Source: Homalodisca vitripennis (taxonomy: Eukaryota; Arthropoda; Insecta; Hemiptera; Cicadellidae). Taken from it: a stretch of 64,000 bases of DNA. Location of the stretch: contig NW_025777464.1 in the NCBI RefSeq assembly GCF_021130785.1, positions 104,626-168,625 on the forward strand, given 5' to 3'. The notes under the pieces were generated by a model. That model made no database searches. It saw nothing but the letters and a program-made list of their open reading frames with translations, and had not been told where the DNA came from. Positions within the stretch are counted from its first letter, which is position 1, and every line of letters starts with the position of its first letter. Shown piece after piece: positions 24,101 to 34,200 of the stretch. The position numbers and the translations under genes are program-made.

Positions 24101-25410
24101 TTTTATTAATAAAAAATTGGTTTAACAAACAATTTTTAGTCGAACCCTATATCTTATGCTTGTTTTTCTTCGAAAACTTGTTCTTACAATTTTTAATAAC
24201 TAGACGATATTTCATGCAGATTTCATGTGAGCAACGTTTTAATATAGCTAATAAGAGAGCTGTGACAGCTTGAACGTGTTGACCAAAAATAGTTTTGTGA
24301 ACGACGAAACCAATAATCAGCTTACCAAGTTAATTTGTTGGTCTTGTTATTACGCACAACTTTGTCTATTTTAAAACTTGCTGTATCTCTTGTAGTTTCT
24401 AAGACCCCTTCAGTGCGCAATGAATGTAGAACAGACGGTATACATTTGTTCCATTACTTATAATCTTAAAAAATCCATAAATCGACTAAATATATTGCTT
24501 TTTTATACTTTTAGATTACCTAAAGACCCCGTGGGCAGTAAATAATCAGTTTTATTCCTAAACCAATTTTGAACATAAGGACAAAGCTTCTGTATTCATT
24601 TAGTTTCAGGCAAAATCTAACATTTAGTTTCTGTATACTTAAATTTTTGCTATTTATGTGTAAATTACTTGTAACCATTACTTTTTTGTTACTAAATGAG
24701 CTCAAATGTTGTGTATAAGTCTTCACTAAATCTGCATGCAAAGTTTCAAGAAAATAGCTCATTTCCTTCTCGAGATGTTCTGCGGACAAACTGACAATCA
24801 GACCGAAAAAAATATTATTGAGATGAAATTGAATATAGTTTCTTTTCGTCGGACTCAATCGAACTTATTAATTCTTATATAAACCGATGCTGCGTACAAA
24901 ATTTGATGTATATAGGTCTACTCGTTTTCGAGATATGCGGACAGACGGACAAATAAACATATAGACTGATATAAATGAAAAGTTTCCGGTCCACTCGCAA
25001 ATGCTCAGTAAAGTTAAAACTCAATCTATATTTGATAGCTGTTTTAACAATATAGACATATATATATATATATTGATTACTTACCTCTCACTTTCCTCTC
25101 TCTGAATATGCCTAAACGGCGTTGATGTCGTCTCGCATCTTCTCAGAATTGATGTCCTGAGAGTATTCACTTCGAGCCAATTAGGCTGAGGAGGGTGGCT
25201 GTGAGGACGAGACGTCACCAAAGAGGAAGCAAGCCTGGCTTCGGGCTGGAGAGGCATATTGGCTCTTGCTGTGCACAACTTCGATACCGCACATCGGAGA
25301 TAGAACTTATTATTTCTGTCCGTAGAATTTTTGTAATAAAAATATCCGTCTCCTATGTGATACACTGTTGCCTTGAACTTGAGCCCTAAAACCTCGGAAA
25401 TCATTGCCAT
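18535..25410 (-). CDS. FLYWCH-MULE transposase-RING protein, eight exons (overall gene)
   Basis: The gene encodes a predicted protein of about 677 residues. An N-terminal FLYWCH zinc finger (residues ~9-74) is followed by a Mutator-like DDE transposase core (~110-440). After this come an acidic then Arg/Gly-rich linker, a Pro/Val-rich segment and a C-terminal C3HC4 RING finger (~624-663). FLYWCH-bearing MULE proteins are known in animals; a RING end suggests ubiquitin-ligase activity, which is inference. All seven introns have GT-AG borders. Phases agree at six of the seven junctions; the exception is exon 5/6, where one extra T in a T6 run (20777-20782) breaks the frame. Discounting that base, the exons total exactly 678 codons. 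D199, D263 and E383 form the likely catalytic triad, with a GCWFH motif at 283-287. A transposon-like repeat arm ends 71 bp upstream. It could be an element gene, a fresh pseudogene or a domesticated gene. Confidence 0.9.
18723..19175 (-). other. Intron 7 of the MULE-RING gene
   Basis: AT-rich intron with GTAAGAAC donor and a TATTATTCCACAG acceptor. No repeats were noted. Confidence 0.8.
19176..19404 (-). CDS. Exon 7: Pro/Val/Ala-rich linker
   Basis: Residues 540-615 are dominated by Pro, Val and Ala (VPVPPPGPVVFPAPQALP and PVLPPVPVV) and are probably disordered. The acceptor used, ACCAG|AGG, keeps phase 0 with exon 6. It lacks a good pyrimidine tract, and an alternative AG seven bases upstream would break the frame, so this border is the least certain. 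The donor is GTGG|GTAAGA at phase 1. Confidence 0.7.
19405..20173 (-). other. Intron 6 of the MULE-RING gene
   Basis: AT-rich, starting GTGAGT. Nothing else was recognised in it. Confidence 0.75.
20174..20577 (-). CDS. Exon 6: end of MULE domain, acidic and Arg/Gly-rich linker
   Basis: The acceptor AATTTTACAG|AT opens residues 405-539. DGLRALEHEASVTLASLQRG completes the conserved C-terminal part. An acidic tract GDDEDDDED (~479-487) and then an Arg/Gly/Ala-rich tract (~507-536, with repeats such as RGRNRG and RRGR) follow, which could act in nuclear import or nucleic-acid binding. The donor ATG|GTGAGT is phase 0. The GC-rich DNA gives open frames on the other strand that are shadows. Confidence 0.85.
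20774..20900 (-). CDS. Exon 5: catalytic Glu; ends in a T6 frameshift
   Basis: The acceptor GTCCTAG|GT joins in phase with exon 4. It reads ESFSVYKQRRRTNNDMESYH, where TNN-x-x-E places E383 as the likely third catalytic residue, then NTAHPNVWVF. The donor ACAG|GTAAAG leaves phase 2, but exon 6 needs phase 1. One base fewer in the T6 run at 20777-20782 would restore the frame. That run is therefore either a real inactivating insertion or a homopolymer assembly error. Confidence 0.85.
20901..21495 (-). repeat. Intron 4, with a hairpin and (TA)n run
   Basis: GCGTCTAC-GTT-GTAGACGC at 21077-21095 is a perfect 8-bp stem. A (TA)n-type run at about 21105-21156 follows. Confidence 0.8.
21496..21712 (-). 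CDS. Exon 4: helical part of the MULE transposase
   Basis: The acceptor CTAACAG|AGC and the donor CTG|GTAAGA leave phase 1; residues 291-362. LGHVQLLRQNPAARKVYKMC, LPLLPANMIEAGYDHV and VFLNYVHRVWIT correspond to the region between the second Asp and the catalytic Glu in MULE transposases. The flanking intron 4 contains a (TA)n run and a short hairpin. Confidence 0.9.
21713..22245 (-). other. Intron 3 of the MULE-RING gene
   Basis: AT-rich intron from GTAAGTATTT to GTTCTAACAG. Nothing further was recognised. Confidence 0.8.
22246..22443 (-). CDS. Exon 3: MULE core with second Asp and C/H motif
   Basis: The acceptor ATAACAG|GCT and the donor AAT|GTAAGT both sit at phase 0; the exon covers residues 225-290. 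It reads PVASVLMGRKTE, a typical MULE block, then FTCDFEKAV with D263 as the second catalytic residue, and GCWFHSAN, the conserved C-x-x-H motif of the family. No stop or frameshift lies within it. Confidence 0.92.
22444..22885 (-). other. Intron 2 of the MULE-RING gene
   Basis: AT-rich intron from GTAAGTTATC to TTATAACAG. Nothing further was recognised. Confidence 0.8.
22886..23231 (-). CDS. Exon 2: MULE core with first catalytic Asp
   Basis: The acceptor TTTATTTTAG|G joins in phase with exon 1 to give R-V-D-I-D-V-A-A-E-L. Residues 109-224 include RGEDFYRATV, AVIFISENL and HLDGTFKVVP, where D199 is the likely first catalytic residue of the MULE fold, then QLLTISAIYFDH. The donor is CAT|GTAAGT at phase 0. 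Intron 1 (1.85 kb) hosts a foldback repeat. Confidence 0.9.
23303..24415. mobile_element. Foldback element in intron 1, arms ~235 bp
   Basis: 23303-23540 (CACTGAAGGGATCTTGC ... AATAACAAGACCAGCAAATT ... CTCTCTTATTAG) matches the reverse complement of 24184-24415 (ending CCCCTTCAGTG) with many small differences. The 640-bp centre has no coding motif. Long arms with CACTGAAGGG ends suggest a non-autonomous DNA transposon; a target duplication is not clear. Confidence 0.85.
24690..24965 (+). repeat. Two pieces of a dispersed repeat ending in GCGGACAGACGGACA
   Basis: TGCATGCAAAGTTTCAAG...TTCTCGAGATGTTCTGCGGACAAACTG and then TACTCGTTTTCGAGATATGCGGACAGACGG match the family seen at 35690, 56330 and 60005. 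Both lie in intron 1. Confidence 0.7.
25057..25074 (+). repeat. Short (TA)n run near the intron 1 donor
   Basis: A short alternating A/T run located about 10 bp inside the donor site of intron 1. Confidence 0.8.
25085..25410 (-). CDS. Exon 1: FLYWCH zinc finger
   Basis: The ATG at 25410 opens residues 1-108. The FLYWCH pattern is visible as YFYYKN, then C40-x5-C46 (YLRCAVSKLCTARANM), then H70-x-H72 in RPHSHPP. FLYWCH fingers bind DNA and in MULEs are thought to contact the element ends. The donor is AG|GTAAGT at 25085/25084 and leaves phase 2. About 70 bp of possible 5' leader separate the start from the inverted-repeat arm. Confidence 0.88.
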
Positions 25411-25480
25411 GGTTAGCGGACGAAGTAAGCTACACGGAAACTGAAGAGCGAATGACGGTAGAAGGTAGTGGTGGAAATCC

Positions 25481-25596
25481 CTAAAATGTGGAATTAGAAG
25501 GTAATCGGTTATTCATTCGACTAAAATAACCGATTAACGACAAAAATAACTGATTGGTTAGTCGGTTATAAAATCCATTCGGTTATCCCATTACTA
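25481..25596 (-). repeat. Right arm of the ~120-bp inverted repeat
   Basis: The reverse complement of this segment begins TAGTAATGGGATAACCGAAT and matches 5104-5228 with only a handful of differences over its outer 105 bp. It points leftwards, toward the MULE start codon at 25410. Just outside both arms lies CCCTTC in matching inverted position (5095-5100 and 25599-25604). Confidence 0.85.
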
Positions 25597-25604
25597 CGGA
25601 AGGG

Positions 25605-27424
25605 CGAGCAGCCGACTAAGTTCGTGGCCCGTGGAATCTGTGCATAGCGCGCGACACCACCAAGTCTGTTTTCTACCAAAACCACATATGTAGCAGGAAC
25701 AAAGTGATTCCTATCGTAGAAGTGACAACACCAATCTATAAACATTGTTCATGTGCTACTTCAATCCGTTAACATATTTTCCAATTGTTAAGAGTCACAT
25801 AAACAAATAAATGTTCATTAAATGTGTCTGAACCATAAAATTACTTAGGGTTTTTTAACAATTTATTATTTATTTGAGGTGTTTTGTACTCTAATTGTTT
25901 CAACAGAAAACCAGTTATAATTTAAATATCATCGGTAGTTTTTAAATAAATACGTTATGATCTTAATTTTATTTTTACAGAAACAATCTTTAAACATCCG
26001 TCATCTAAAATATACAACTAGAGTTGAGGCGTAATAGTTCAATTTATAGAGGACTTAATAAGCCTTTAGCATCTCAGTCACAACAAATTGTTTTTTAAAC
26101 GATATCCTACTTTGTTAAATAGTTATACATAGTAAAGTAAATTACACTCATACACAACAATAACTCAGTTACTAAACACTAATGTATAACGGTATACAGC
26201 TGTTGTAATTAAATAAGTAATTGTTATATATTTAAAAAAAAACATTACAGGGTTAGAGTTTACATGCAACATTTCAGCTCTGTTGAGTAGTGGAAAGAGG
26301 TTAAATATAAGCAATGTATTTTTGCGTCATGACGATACAAACACAGAGATAGTTTGCATACTAGTAGTGGGCATTGAATAGACATTCATACGAAATTGTA
26401 ACGCTATTATGTCTCAAACCACTTCGGCACTATCAAATGTTTAAGGAGAGATCTAAATAGATATAGATAATAAACAAAATGAAGTAATAAATACATTTCT
26501 CAATAGGTTTCCTTCCTTGCTCTTTTCATTTTAAACCAAACCACGTGTCGCGTACCTTATAATATAATATTTGATTAAGAAATGAATATATGAAGCATAT
26601 TGCAGTATACAAATTGTCTACGAGAATAAATAATAAAGTTTATAATTTTGGACTAGAATCTTGAAGCTGCAGGTGCTGCACGAGCCGCAGGAGCTGCACG
26701 CGGTTGACAGGACATGAAAGGCGGCGCGGCGGAACATTCTTTAAAATACAATAAATTTTAAACCGTTAACCTACGCCTGTACGCGATGAGCGTGACAGGA
26801 CTCTGTAATCACAGCCCCCGGACAGGCCTGACACAGGCACAATATTCATAGCCGCCATATGATTGTACTTGATATATATTCTTAAGTAAAATCTGGAAAC
26901 ACTGTTCGCCGCTAATTACACATACACGGCTGCAGAATTACGCAATATACGCTTGTGCTGAATGATGACAAATTCTTACGGCAGTAACATGACGTAATTA
27001 TTGATTTTCTTACTTTCAATTATGGTACTGATCTGATATCGTTGCTATATCATTAATTTAGAATTTTTAAAACAATATACTCCTCAATATCCCAAGAGAT
27101 GTCTCTTACAATTTTTGAATAAGATATTGTTATTGTCATTATTTTCTTGTATAGTAATTGGTTAAAGTGGAGAGAGAGAGCTTAAAATTTAAAAACACAA
27201 AACCAATCTTCTTTAGAAAAGCAGTCTATAGGCTACTAAAAGAATTGGGCTGGTAATAGATAAATGCAGTTTTTAAACTGCAAAAATATGATGTAATATG
27301 TAATCAAGAAGTACAACAAACTTATGTGTATAGAGATAACTAAAATGCGGCTGCAATTTCATTGTCTTATCTAATACACCGTCGTGAGTACGGTGGGCTC
27401 TCAACGACTTCAACGTAGGGAGCA
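25605..27424. other. Mostly AT-rich, no gene recognised
   Basis: A GC-rich patch at 26660-26730 carries a short GCTGCA-based repeat that would read as Ala/Gly-rich, without further support. 26775-26860 has moderate GC (CCCCCGGACAGGCCTG). No splice-linked frames were found. Confidence 0.45.
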
Positions 27425-28500
27425 ATGCAGGATAGCGATGGTCACTCTGCCCCAATGTTATTGTTGTTCTCTACTCTCCTGATACTTGAGACGCTCATCG
27501 CTGACATTTTCAGACACTGTTACGTCATATCGCCCTCTCTCATCGCCCTCTCCCTAAGCAGCTGTGAGGGAAGGATCATCCAATTCTCTTGCCAACCTCT
27601 GTGCGCCTGATACTACTCTTTCCTTGTATTACTTTGGAGGGGGGAGGTTGCGTAAACCACGCCCCCACCGCCATTCTGACGTCTGATTTGTACTTGGTGT
27701 TTTCCAATAGAAAGATTTTGTCGCTTGTCCTTTTGGTCGCTTGTCGGCCTCCGTATAACGACGGCCGATTGAAGACAGAGAGACAGTCAGTAACCGCGAC
27801 CACCGCCGACGACCGCTGCTCACCACGAATACTTCGACCCCTTCCCCCGACCACGCTCGCTGAACGACTGTACATCGCGACTCGACGCCGCCGATATCCA
27901 GCACCAGGTAAGGAACAACGACCCTGTTCCTTACTAAAGTGTTTTTCTCTATCAACAATTCTTCCAAAGTTTTATGTGAAACAGAATTTAATATTTTATT
28001 TGTGATTTATGAAAATTAATCGATCTGTAATATATTATTAATGTTTGATGGTTATAGATTTATTTTGATAAGATAATTGTTTGATTTTAAATATACTCTT
28101 AATAATTTATTTGATATTTAAAGGTATCAATAAATTTAAATAGAATATATTTGACTTTCTAAATTTACTCAAACTTTAATTACTTTTTCAACTAGAATTA
28201 CTAAAGTTATTCTTTTCTTCAATTTAACTTATATTTTGAATTCCAATTAATCAGATTATATTTTTCTGTCATTTCGACTAAATTTTAAATACTGTGATAA
28301 AATTTTCCTTTCTAAATTTTTCAGGTCTCGCATTTCTTTTGCCGGCGATCGATCTGACACCTCATCCCGAATTTCCTTTACAAGCTTTCCTACCAATTAT
28401 CTCCTACCCGGAAAAAATTATAACAGTCGGGACTCGCCTTACCACTGCTTTCTTTCCGGCGATAGTACTGGCATCCTCTACCCACGACTTCCTTTTATAA
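27425..28500 (+). promoter_or_regulatory. GC-rich promoter-like region with candidate non-coding exon and intron
   Basis: About 27440-27910 is clearly richer in G, C and CpG than its surroundings. It holds GGGGAGGTTGCG, CCACGCCCCCACCG and a TCAGT initiator-like motif at 27787. A strong donor CCAG|GTAAGG lies at 27907/27908. A good acceptor (pyrimidine tract then TTTTTCAG) ends at 28324, followed by another GC-richer block to about 28500. This fits the first exons of a plus-strand gene, or an LTR-type regulatory region. The 138-codon frame spanning the donor is not protein-like. No downstream coding exon was found. Confidence 0.35.
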
Positions 28501-29650
28501 ATACTTTCTTCCCACCGACCCCGTCTTCATAAACTAAATCTTATGTTCTGTTGTCTGATTATTATCACCTTTCTTGGCGAATCTCTAATCTACTCGGAAA
28601 TATTTTTCTTTCTTATTGAAATTCAATCTAATTTTCATTTTATTAATTATTTATATTTTTGTAAGTGATTATCTTTATTTTTCTCCTTTATATATTTCGG
28701 GACTCGCAATCCTTTCTTTTTATTTTTGCGAACGTCCTGACACCCTCACCTCGATAACCTCCATCAAATTATTTATTTAACGATATTTTAGTTTATATTT
28801 CTGGTGAACTGTGCAGATAGGGTGAGTGTTCAATTTTTCTTTGATATTCATAGAGCCCTAATATTTATAGTAATTTAGCTTAGTAGCCTATTGCATGGTT
28901 TTAAAATCATTTACCTTTATCTTAGCTTGCATATGGTAGGGTAATTCTGCATGGTGTGTTATAAGTGATTATTTTGTTTTTATTTTCCAAAATTATATGC
29001 CTGAGAATGTAAACTCGATATTTTATTTTTGGAGCTATACACTTGTCTAGAGAAAAAATACAGTTTAGTCCATTTTTATCTTATTAATTCATCTAGCTTT
29101 TGCATCCCGTAGAAATATTTTTTGTTAATGGTTAGTACTTGCTTTATGTATATAGTAGTTGCACTGTGATATTGGTGCATGGCTAATCTTTAATTTATAA
29201 GATTTTATATTTGCTATTGGTGTTATTTGAATATTGCTTTTGTTTGCCATTGCTATTCATATTTTGCTTTGATTCTGTATTTTGCTTCTACTAACCATCA
29301 TTATTTAACCGATTAATTATTCCAACCCCAGGCTCTTACAATAATTACTGTATACGACTCCCCGACCCAGTTATCAGTGGAGACTACTCAACTTACTTGT
29401 AATTCCTCACTGACCGACGTATTAATAAACAATACAGTTGTTTTCGAAAATCGAACTCGCTTGAGCAATAACTTTCCTAGAACAAGAAATTTTTATTTTT
29501 CTGAGCAAGATTATTTTTTTAATTTTTTTACTTCTTCAAAATTTTATTGGAGTTGACGTGATGAAGTAAGCCTAACATTATTTTGGAAGTATCAATTCCT
29601 TCCGCAGGGCCCTCTGATTCGACTCCTAACAATAAATAATAGTTGTATGA
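28501..29650 (+). other. AT-rich continuation with a pyrimidine-rich leader-like segment
   Basis: GGACTCGC recurs at about 28431 and 28702. A GC-richer segment at 29330-29470 ends in ATTAATAAACAATACAG, which contains AATAAA and could be a polyadenylation signal. It could be the tail of the transcription unit proposed at 27425, or an LTR. Neither is established. Confidence 0.3.
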
Positions 29651-32430
29651 AATTCTCGAACCCTGGAAATTTTTAAACCCAGCTCGACTGGCTATCTGGC
29701 AAGTTGCGAATATTTTCGCTTGCCTCGAAAATAATCATCGCAAAATGAACAATATTACACTAAGCATTAAAAATGCATAACTGTGCATATGTAGTTTCCT
29801 ACGTTTTAATGATAATTTCTAATAATAAAGAGGGACATTTATTGTTGTTTTAAACTATACGTTTCATTGTTTCTGAGTGTTTTCGAAAAAGTTATGAATC
29901 GTAACAGTTTTCTTTACCGCTACTGTTAAAATGTTGTAAAAAGAAAATAAAAAATGCTCTGTTTAAAGTGAAAAGACAATGTGGTCAAGTCCGCGGCTCG
30001 GACCTAATTTTCTTCAGACTGATGTAAGCTTTGCCTTCAGCTCCCTACTGTAGTGAGCGGCTGTGTAGTAGAGTAAGTAGCAAAATGTAAACTCAGCACT
30101 TAGCAGAGTTCCATTATACAGGCTAGGACGGATATTATTAGTACTTATTAATGTAAAAAAAGCCTTTACTGTTATATTGTAATATTTATCAAAACAACGT
30201 TGGATTCTTCTTTGCATAAAGTATACAATTTTACTTTAAATTATTTTTCTATATAATACATTTTATTAGGATCGCATGGGGCATATTCATCCCCACTACT
30301 TCTTGTATAGTAAACCCAAGTGTTTGACAAAGTTTTTCTTGCACAAATTAATATCTACTTTCTTTTATTTAAACAAAACCTTGTATAATGTAACACTAGT
30401 GTCACTAAGACTAACATTGGAATCAGTACGCACAGTTGATGTAGTATAACATATTCATATACCAACCAAGTACTACACTTGTTTCAGCGAAATACCTTCG
30501 ACATATATCACTAAACAATACAAATACATTAAGGTGCTGCAATAGATTTTGTGTTTGGAAAATACTATTTTATATTAAACACGTAGCTCATTACAGTAAC
30601 TTCCCTGATTACAGAAAGATTAGACAAATTGTTTCAGGTTACTCTTCATCAAATTACAAGCATTTAGAGTTGGAAAGTTTACATATTGTAATCAGGCCCT
30701 AATAAAAACGGCTGAAGATAAAAATAATTTACTAAAAACTAAAAAAGCTACTAAAAAACAATTTTCTCCTTTTTCTGTATACAGGTTTATTTTAAACAGC
30801 TATGAATTTTAAAATAGACTTATAACTCAAAATGTATTGCAAAACCTCAAACAAAAAACAAATATAATCTGTTTAATACACATCGCGGTCAGGTGGGTTG
30901 GTAATATCGGAATCCTTGCCGGACAGGTACATACTCATGAACCAGATCACGTGACTGCCTGCATGCGGTGCAATATTGGCACAATAAGCTCGCCAGTGAA
31001 CAGCTGCTGGTGATCGCTTTCCTTTCAAAATCAGGGTTAAAATTCGGTTCGATTTAAATTCTAGATTTTATAGAGTATTACAGAGGTCAGATTTATATAA
31101 ATCATTTTATGATACGAGTAAAATAAATAAAACACCTTAAAATGTTAAATATTAATTATATTCAGTTAATACATCATGAGGTGCACTTGTAGGTTAGGTT
31201 TAATGTAAATAAAAGCAAATAATTTGTTCACTTAACCGTGAATTAGAACTACTTTCTTAATTTCAAAATGTTCTAAAGTAGACATTGGGTTACTTTACTT
31301 GCATGAAAGTAGTTTGAAGATTGCTTTCAATATTTATAAACGTATCTCTGGTATTAATTAAATGATCAGTATATATTTATTGACTGTGTCTTCAAGGCTT
31401 TGACACGTTCATTAATATTAATTTCGAGGGATCGACCAGTTTCTCCAATACAGTTGTTTGACATGCATTGCATGTCAATTCGCATGTTACATGATTGTTA
31501 AATTTTAAATTAAGATTTTAGTTTATTGGATTTTGTTCAGTTTTGTTTATTAAATCTAGATTATTAGAAATTTTTAATGCTAATAAATTTACACAATTTT
31601 TAAATGCATAAAAGTATTCAAATTAATTACTACAGATTTAATATTTCTTTTTCAATTAAAATGATATTAAAAAAAAATATTATTTTAACAAACTATCTTA
31701 ATAGCACATAAATTATATATAAAATTTAGCTGCAGACTTAGTTAGTTCTAACTACTATAAATTTAATTCGATTATTATTTTTCACTTATACTTACCTTAA
31801 TCTAGAACTAAACATGATGAATTCACTGAATCAGAAATCTACATAGTACACTTTAACTGTTAATAGGGTTTTATATCTTTATTTTATTCCACTCTTTTGG
31901 AAGCTAAATACTAATACATTTGTATCCCTTTTTATAATCCACACTTCAAGTTTTCGTCATTTTTGACAACGATGTATTTAAAGACCAAACACTTCCTATC
32001 TTTAAATGGACACCTACAAGCAACCCAGGCATAATCCAGGTTAAACAGCCTAGCTACAAAAGAGTATTTTAACTTCGTTTTCAATGTCTGATTTGTTTGT
32101 TCTACATGTATATGCTGTGACTCTCTGAATACCTCATTCTATAGACGGTGTCTATGCGTTATATTTGTAGTTCTGAAGACAAAATCGATTCCTCTCCACC
32201 TACCTCTGTTATCCAACATCTTGCTGGAATCGACAGCCATAATCTATACATATTTATTAGATTTTATATTAGTATATTGGATAATGTGTTTTAAATTGAT
32301 AATAATTTATAATTTTAATAACTTAATAGCTTTTAATATTTTAATAAATTTGTTTTTGAAACTGCAATATATTTATTCTATTGCAATCGCCACCAGGGAT
32401 GCCAGTAATTCGTTCTAATTATAAAATAAA
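29651..32430. other. No gene recognised
   Basis: AT-rich throughout. The only GC-richer piece is 30885-31030, which contains an E-box palindrome ATCACGTGA near 30946 and a GTGC-AATATT-GGCAC near-palindrome. It could be an old regulatory segment, without further evidence. Confidence 0.45.
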
Positions 32431-32682
32431 TGTGTTAATAATTGCTTCTAAGTTTTAAATAAAAAATTCGATTAGCATAAAATGACCTTCTTGGGAAACT
32501 TTGCTACCCACAAAGTTTTAAATTAATTGTTATGAATTAAAAAAATATAAGTATGAAGAAATGTTTTAATAATTGCTTCTAAAGTTTTAAATAAAAAATT
32601 CGATAATCATACAAATCACCTTATTGGGAAACAAAGTTTTAATTCATAGTTATGAATAAAACAAATATAAGTATGAAGGAAA
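32431..32682 (+). repeat. Tandem duplication with 131-bp period
   Basis: TTAATAATTGCTTCTAA at 32435 recurs at 32566. The shared sequence runs through TTTTAAATAAAAAATTCGAT, ACCTT-TTGGGAAAC and ATATAAGTATGAAG. The second copy carries a deletion near its middle. Confidence 0.85.
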
Positions 32683-32699
32683 CATGATTTTTCCGGACG

Positions 32700-32790
32700 T
32701 TTCCCATCGTTCACTGACACAACATATCTGGAACACCACGTTTCGAGCTCTACAACTGAACTCTTCCTCACTTAGATAACTAACCTAACT
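32700..32790 (+). repeat. Penelope-associated repeat fragment
   Basis: CCCATCGTTCACTGACACA...CACGTTTCGAGCTCTACAACTGAACTC parallels 49541-49610 (GCCATCGTTCAGTGATACA...CTTTTCGAGATTTACAATCTGATCTC), which sits just upstream of a Penelope-like GIY-YIG fragment. Confidence 0.6.
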
Positions 32791-34126
32791 TATAACTGAA
32801 ATGTAGGTTAAAACAATTAAAAAATGCCAGAGCGTTGACACATAAGTCAAGAATCACAAAATACATGATGTGCTAACTCTATGCACACTAACTATAAAAC
32901 ATGGACTTAACAAAAACAAAACATTAATTATGATTAAAACTGAGCTAAAGAATACAAGTTACAATAGGTCTGCACTGAACGACCACCCACAGAGAACTGA
33001 CCGAAGATTAACAGTAAATGGCGATCATTATGTCGGAAAGAAGATGGCCACAGATAAGGAGCCTTTTTTATTATTTTATAGTTCCAAATGAACTTCTCAG
33101 TAACTCAGCATTTGTTTATATATATAACTGCGCAGTATTTCATATAACAGGCAAATTCTACACTAGATTGAACGAGATAACAATATCTTTGTTTTAGACA
33201 CTGTAAATAATTGTATTGTTTCATAAAAACTAATAAATTTATATAAAACCTGTCTCTAATTTCAAATTTCTAGTAACTGTTTAACGTAATATAATTTCTA
33301 CGGTAACCTTACAAAGTGGAACCTGTTGCAGACTATGGTAATATAAGGATTTTTTTAATCTTAGATATTTAATTCCAACATTTAGTTTAACTCAAATAGA
33401 GTTAAGACTAAGATAAAAAAGATAAGATAAGAGTTAATCTTCCGCTTGTTGCAAACTCCAAAATTAGACAATGGTAATCACATGTTCTAGTTGGATCAGC
33501 TCTTCCCGCCTTATTCAGATATTTAGTCTAATCTCCAATAAAATGTTCGTAAGTCACAAACATCCTAATGCCAATAAAGAAATTTAAATAACCTGTATAC
33601 AGTAAAGTATATGGCGTAAATCTCTGCTTTTTAATGCATTTTCAAAAGAAGGGTTCCACCTCTGAAGCGACGTGTTAGTTGTGAAATATATACTTGTGTC
33701 CTTTTAGTAAAATATATTTACTGAAATTTTGAAACTTTACAAGAAAAGGTTTAATACAAATATTACTAAAACTGTTGTACTACAATTCATTACTGCAGAT
33801 AAATCAACGCAGGGAAATGTTTTTCTGAACATCAGTATATATCACGTTAACCAGACGGTTCTTGCCCACTGAGTCTGAAACTCGTTCAATAAATCTAACA
33901 TGCTCGATGCAATGGAACCCTTGGGGAAACAAGCAGCTTTTTATCGGAAATAACAGTGTACAGGTTTTGAAAGTTTGCTTTGCATGAATTTTTTGCAAGT
34001 CTGCGAATATTGGCTAGGGCAGTGATTTTGAATTTAATCAGATTGCCAAGCGTTACTAAGTATATCGCTATAGATACTATATAGTGATATATACTATACG
34101 AGATATATAGCGTTACTAAGAGCTAT
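32791..34126. other. No gene recognised
   Basis: AT-rich, with short frames only. 34060-34115 is an imperfect palindromic AT-rich patch (ATATAGTGATATATACTATACGAG). Confidence 0.45.
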
Positions 34127-34200
34127 AGATTTAAAGTTTTGCATTTAACCTCAGCGAAGCCTCTTACGGCACGTGATGTAGCGTACTTACTATACCTTGT
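34127..34200 (-). repeat. Dispersed-repeat copy (GGCTTCGCTGAGGTTGCATGC family)
   Basis: In reverse complement it reads AAGTACGCTACATCACGTGC then GTAAGAGGCTTCGCTGAGGT, matching 56330-56400. Confidence 0.65.

Noticed and set aside
27589..28005. 138-codon plus-strand frame (and a 112-codon frame opposite it)
   Set aside because: Compositional result of GC-rich DNA; it runs straight through a strong splice donor at 27907 and shows no domain.
27908..29480. Solo LTR of a retrotransposon
   Set aside because: No paired LTR, target duplication, primer-binding site or gag-pol remnant could be shown; it is left as an alternative reading of the promoter-like region.
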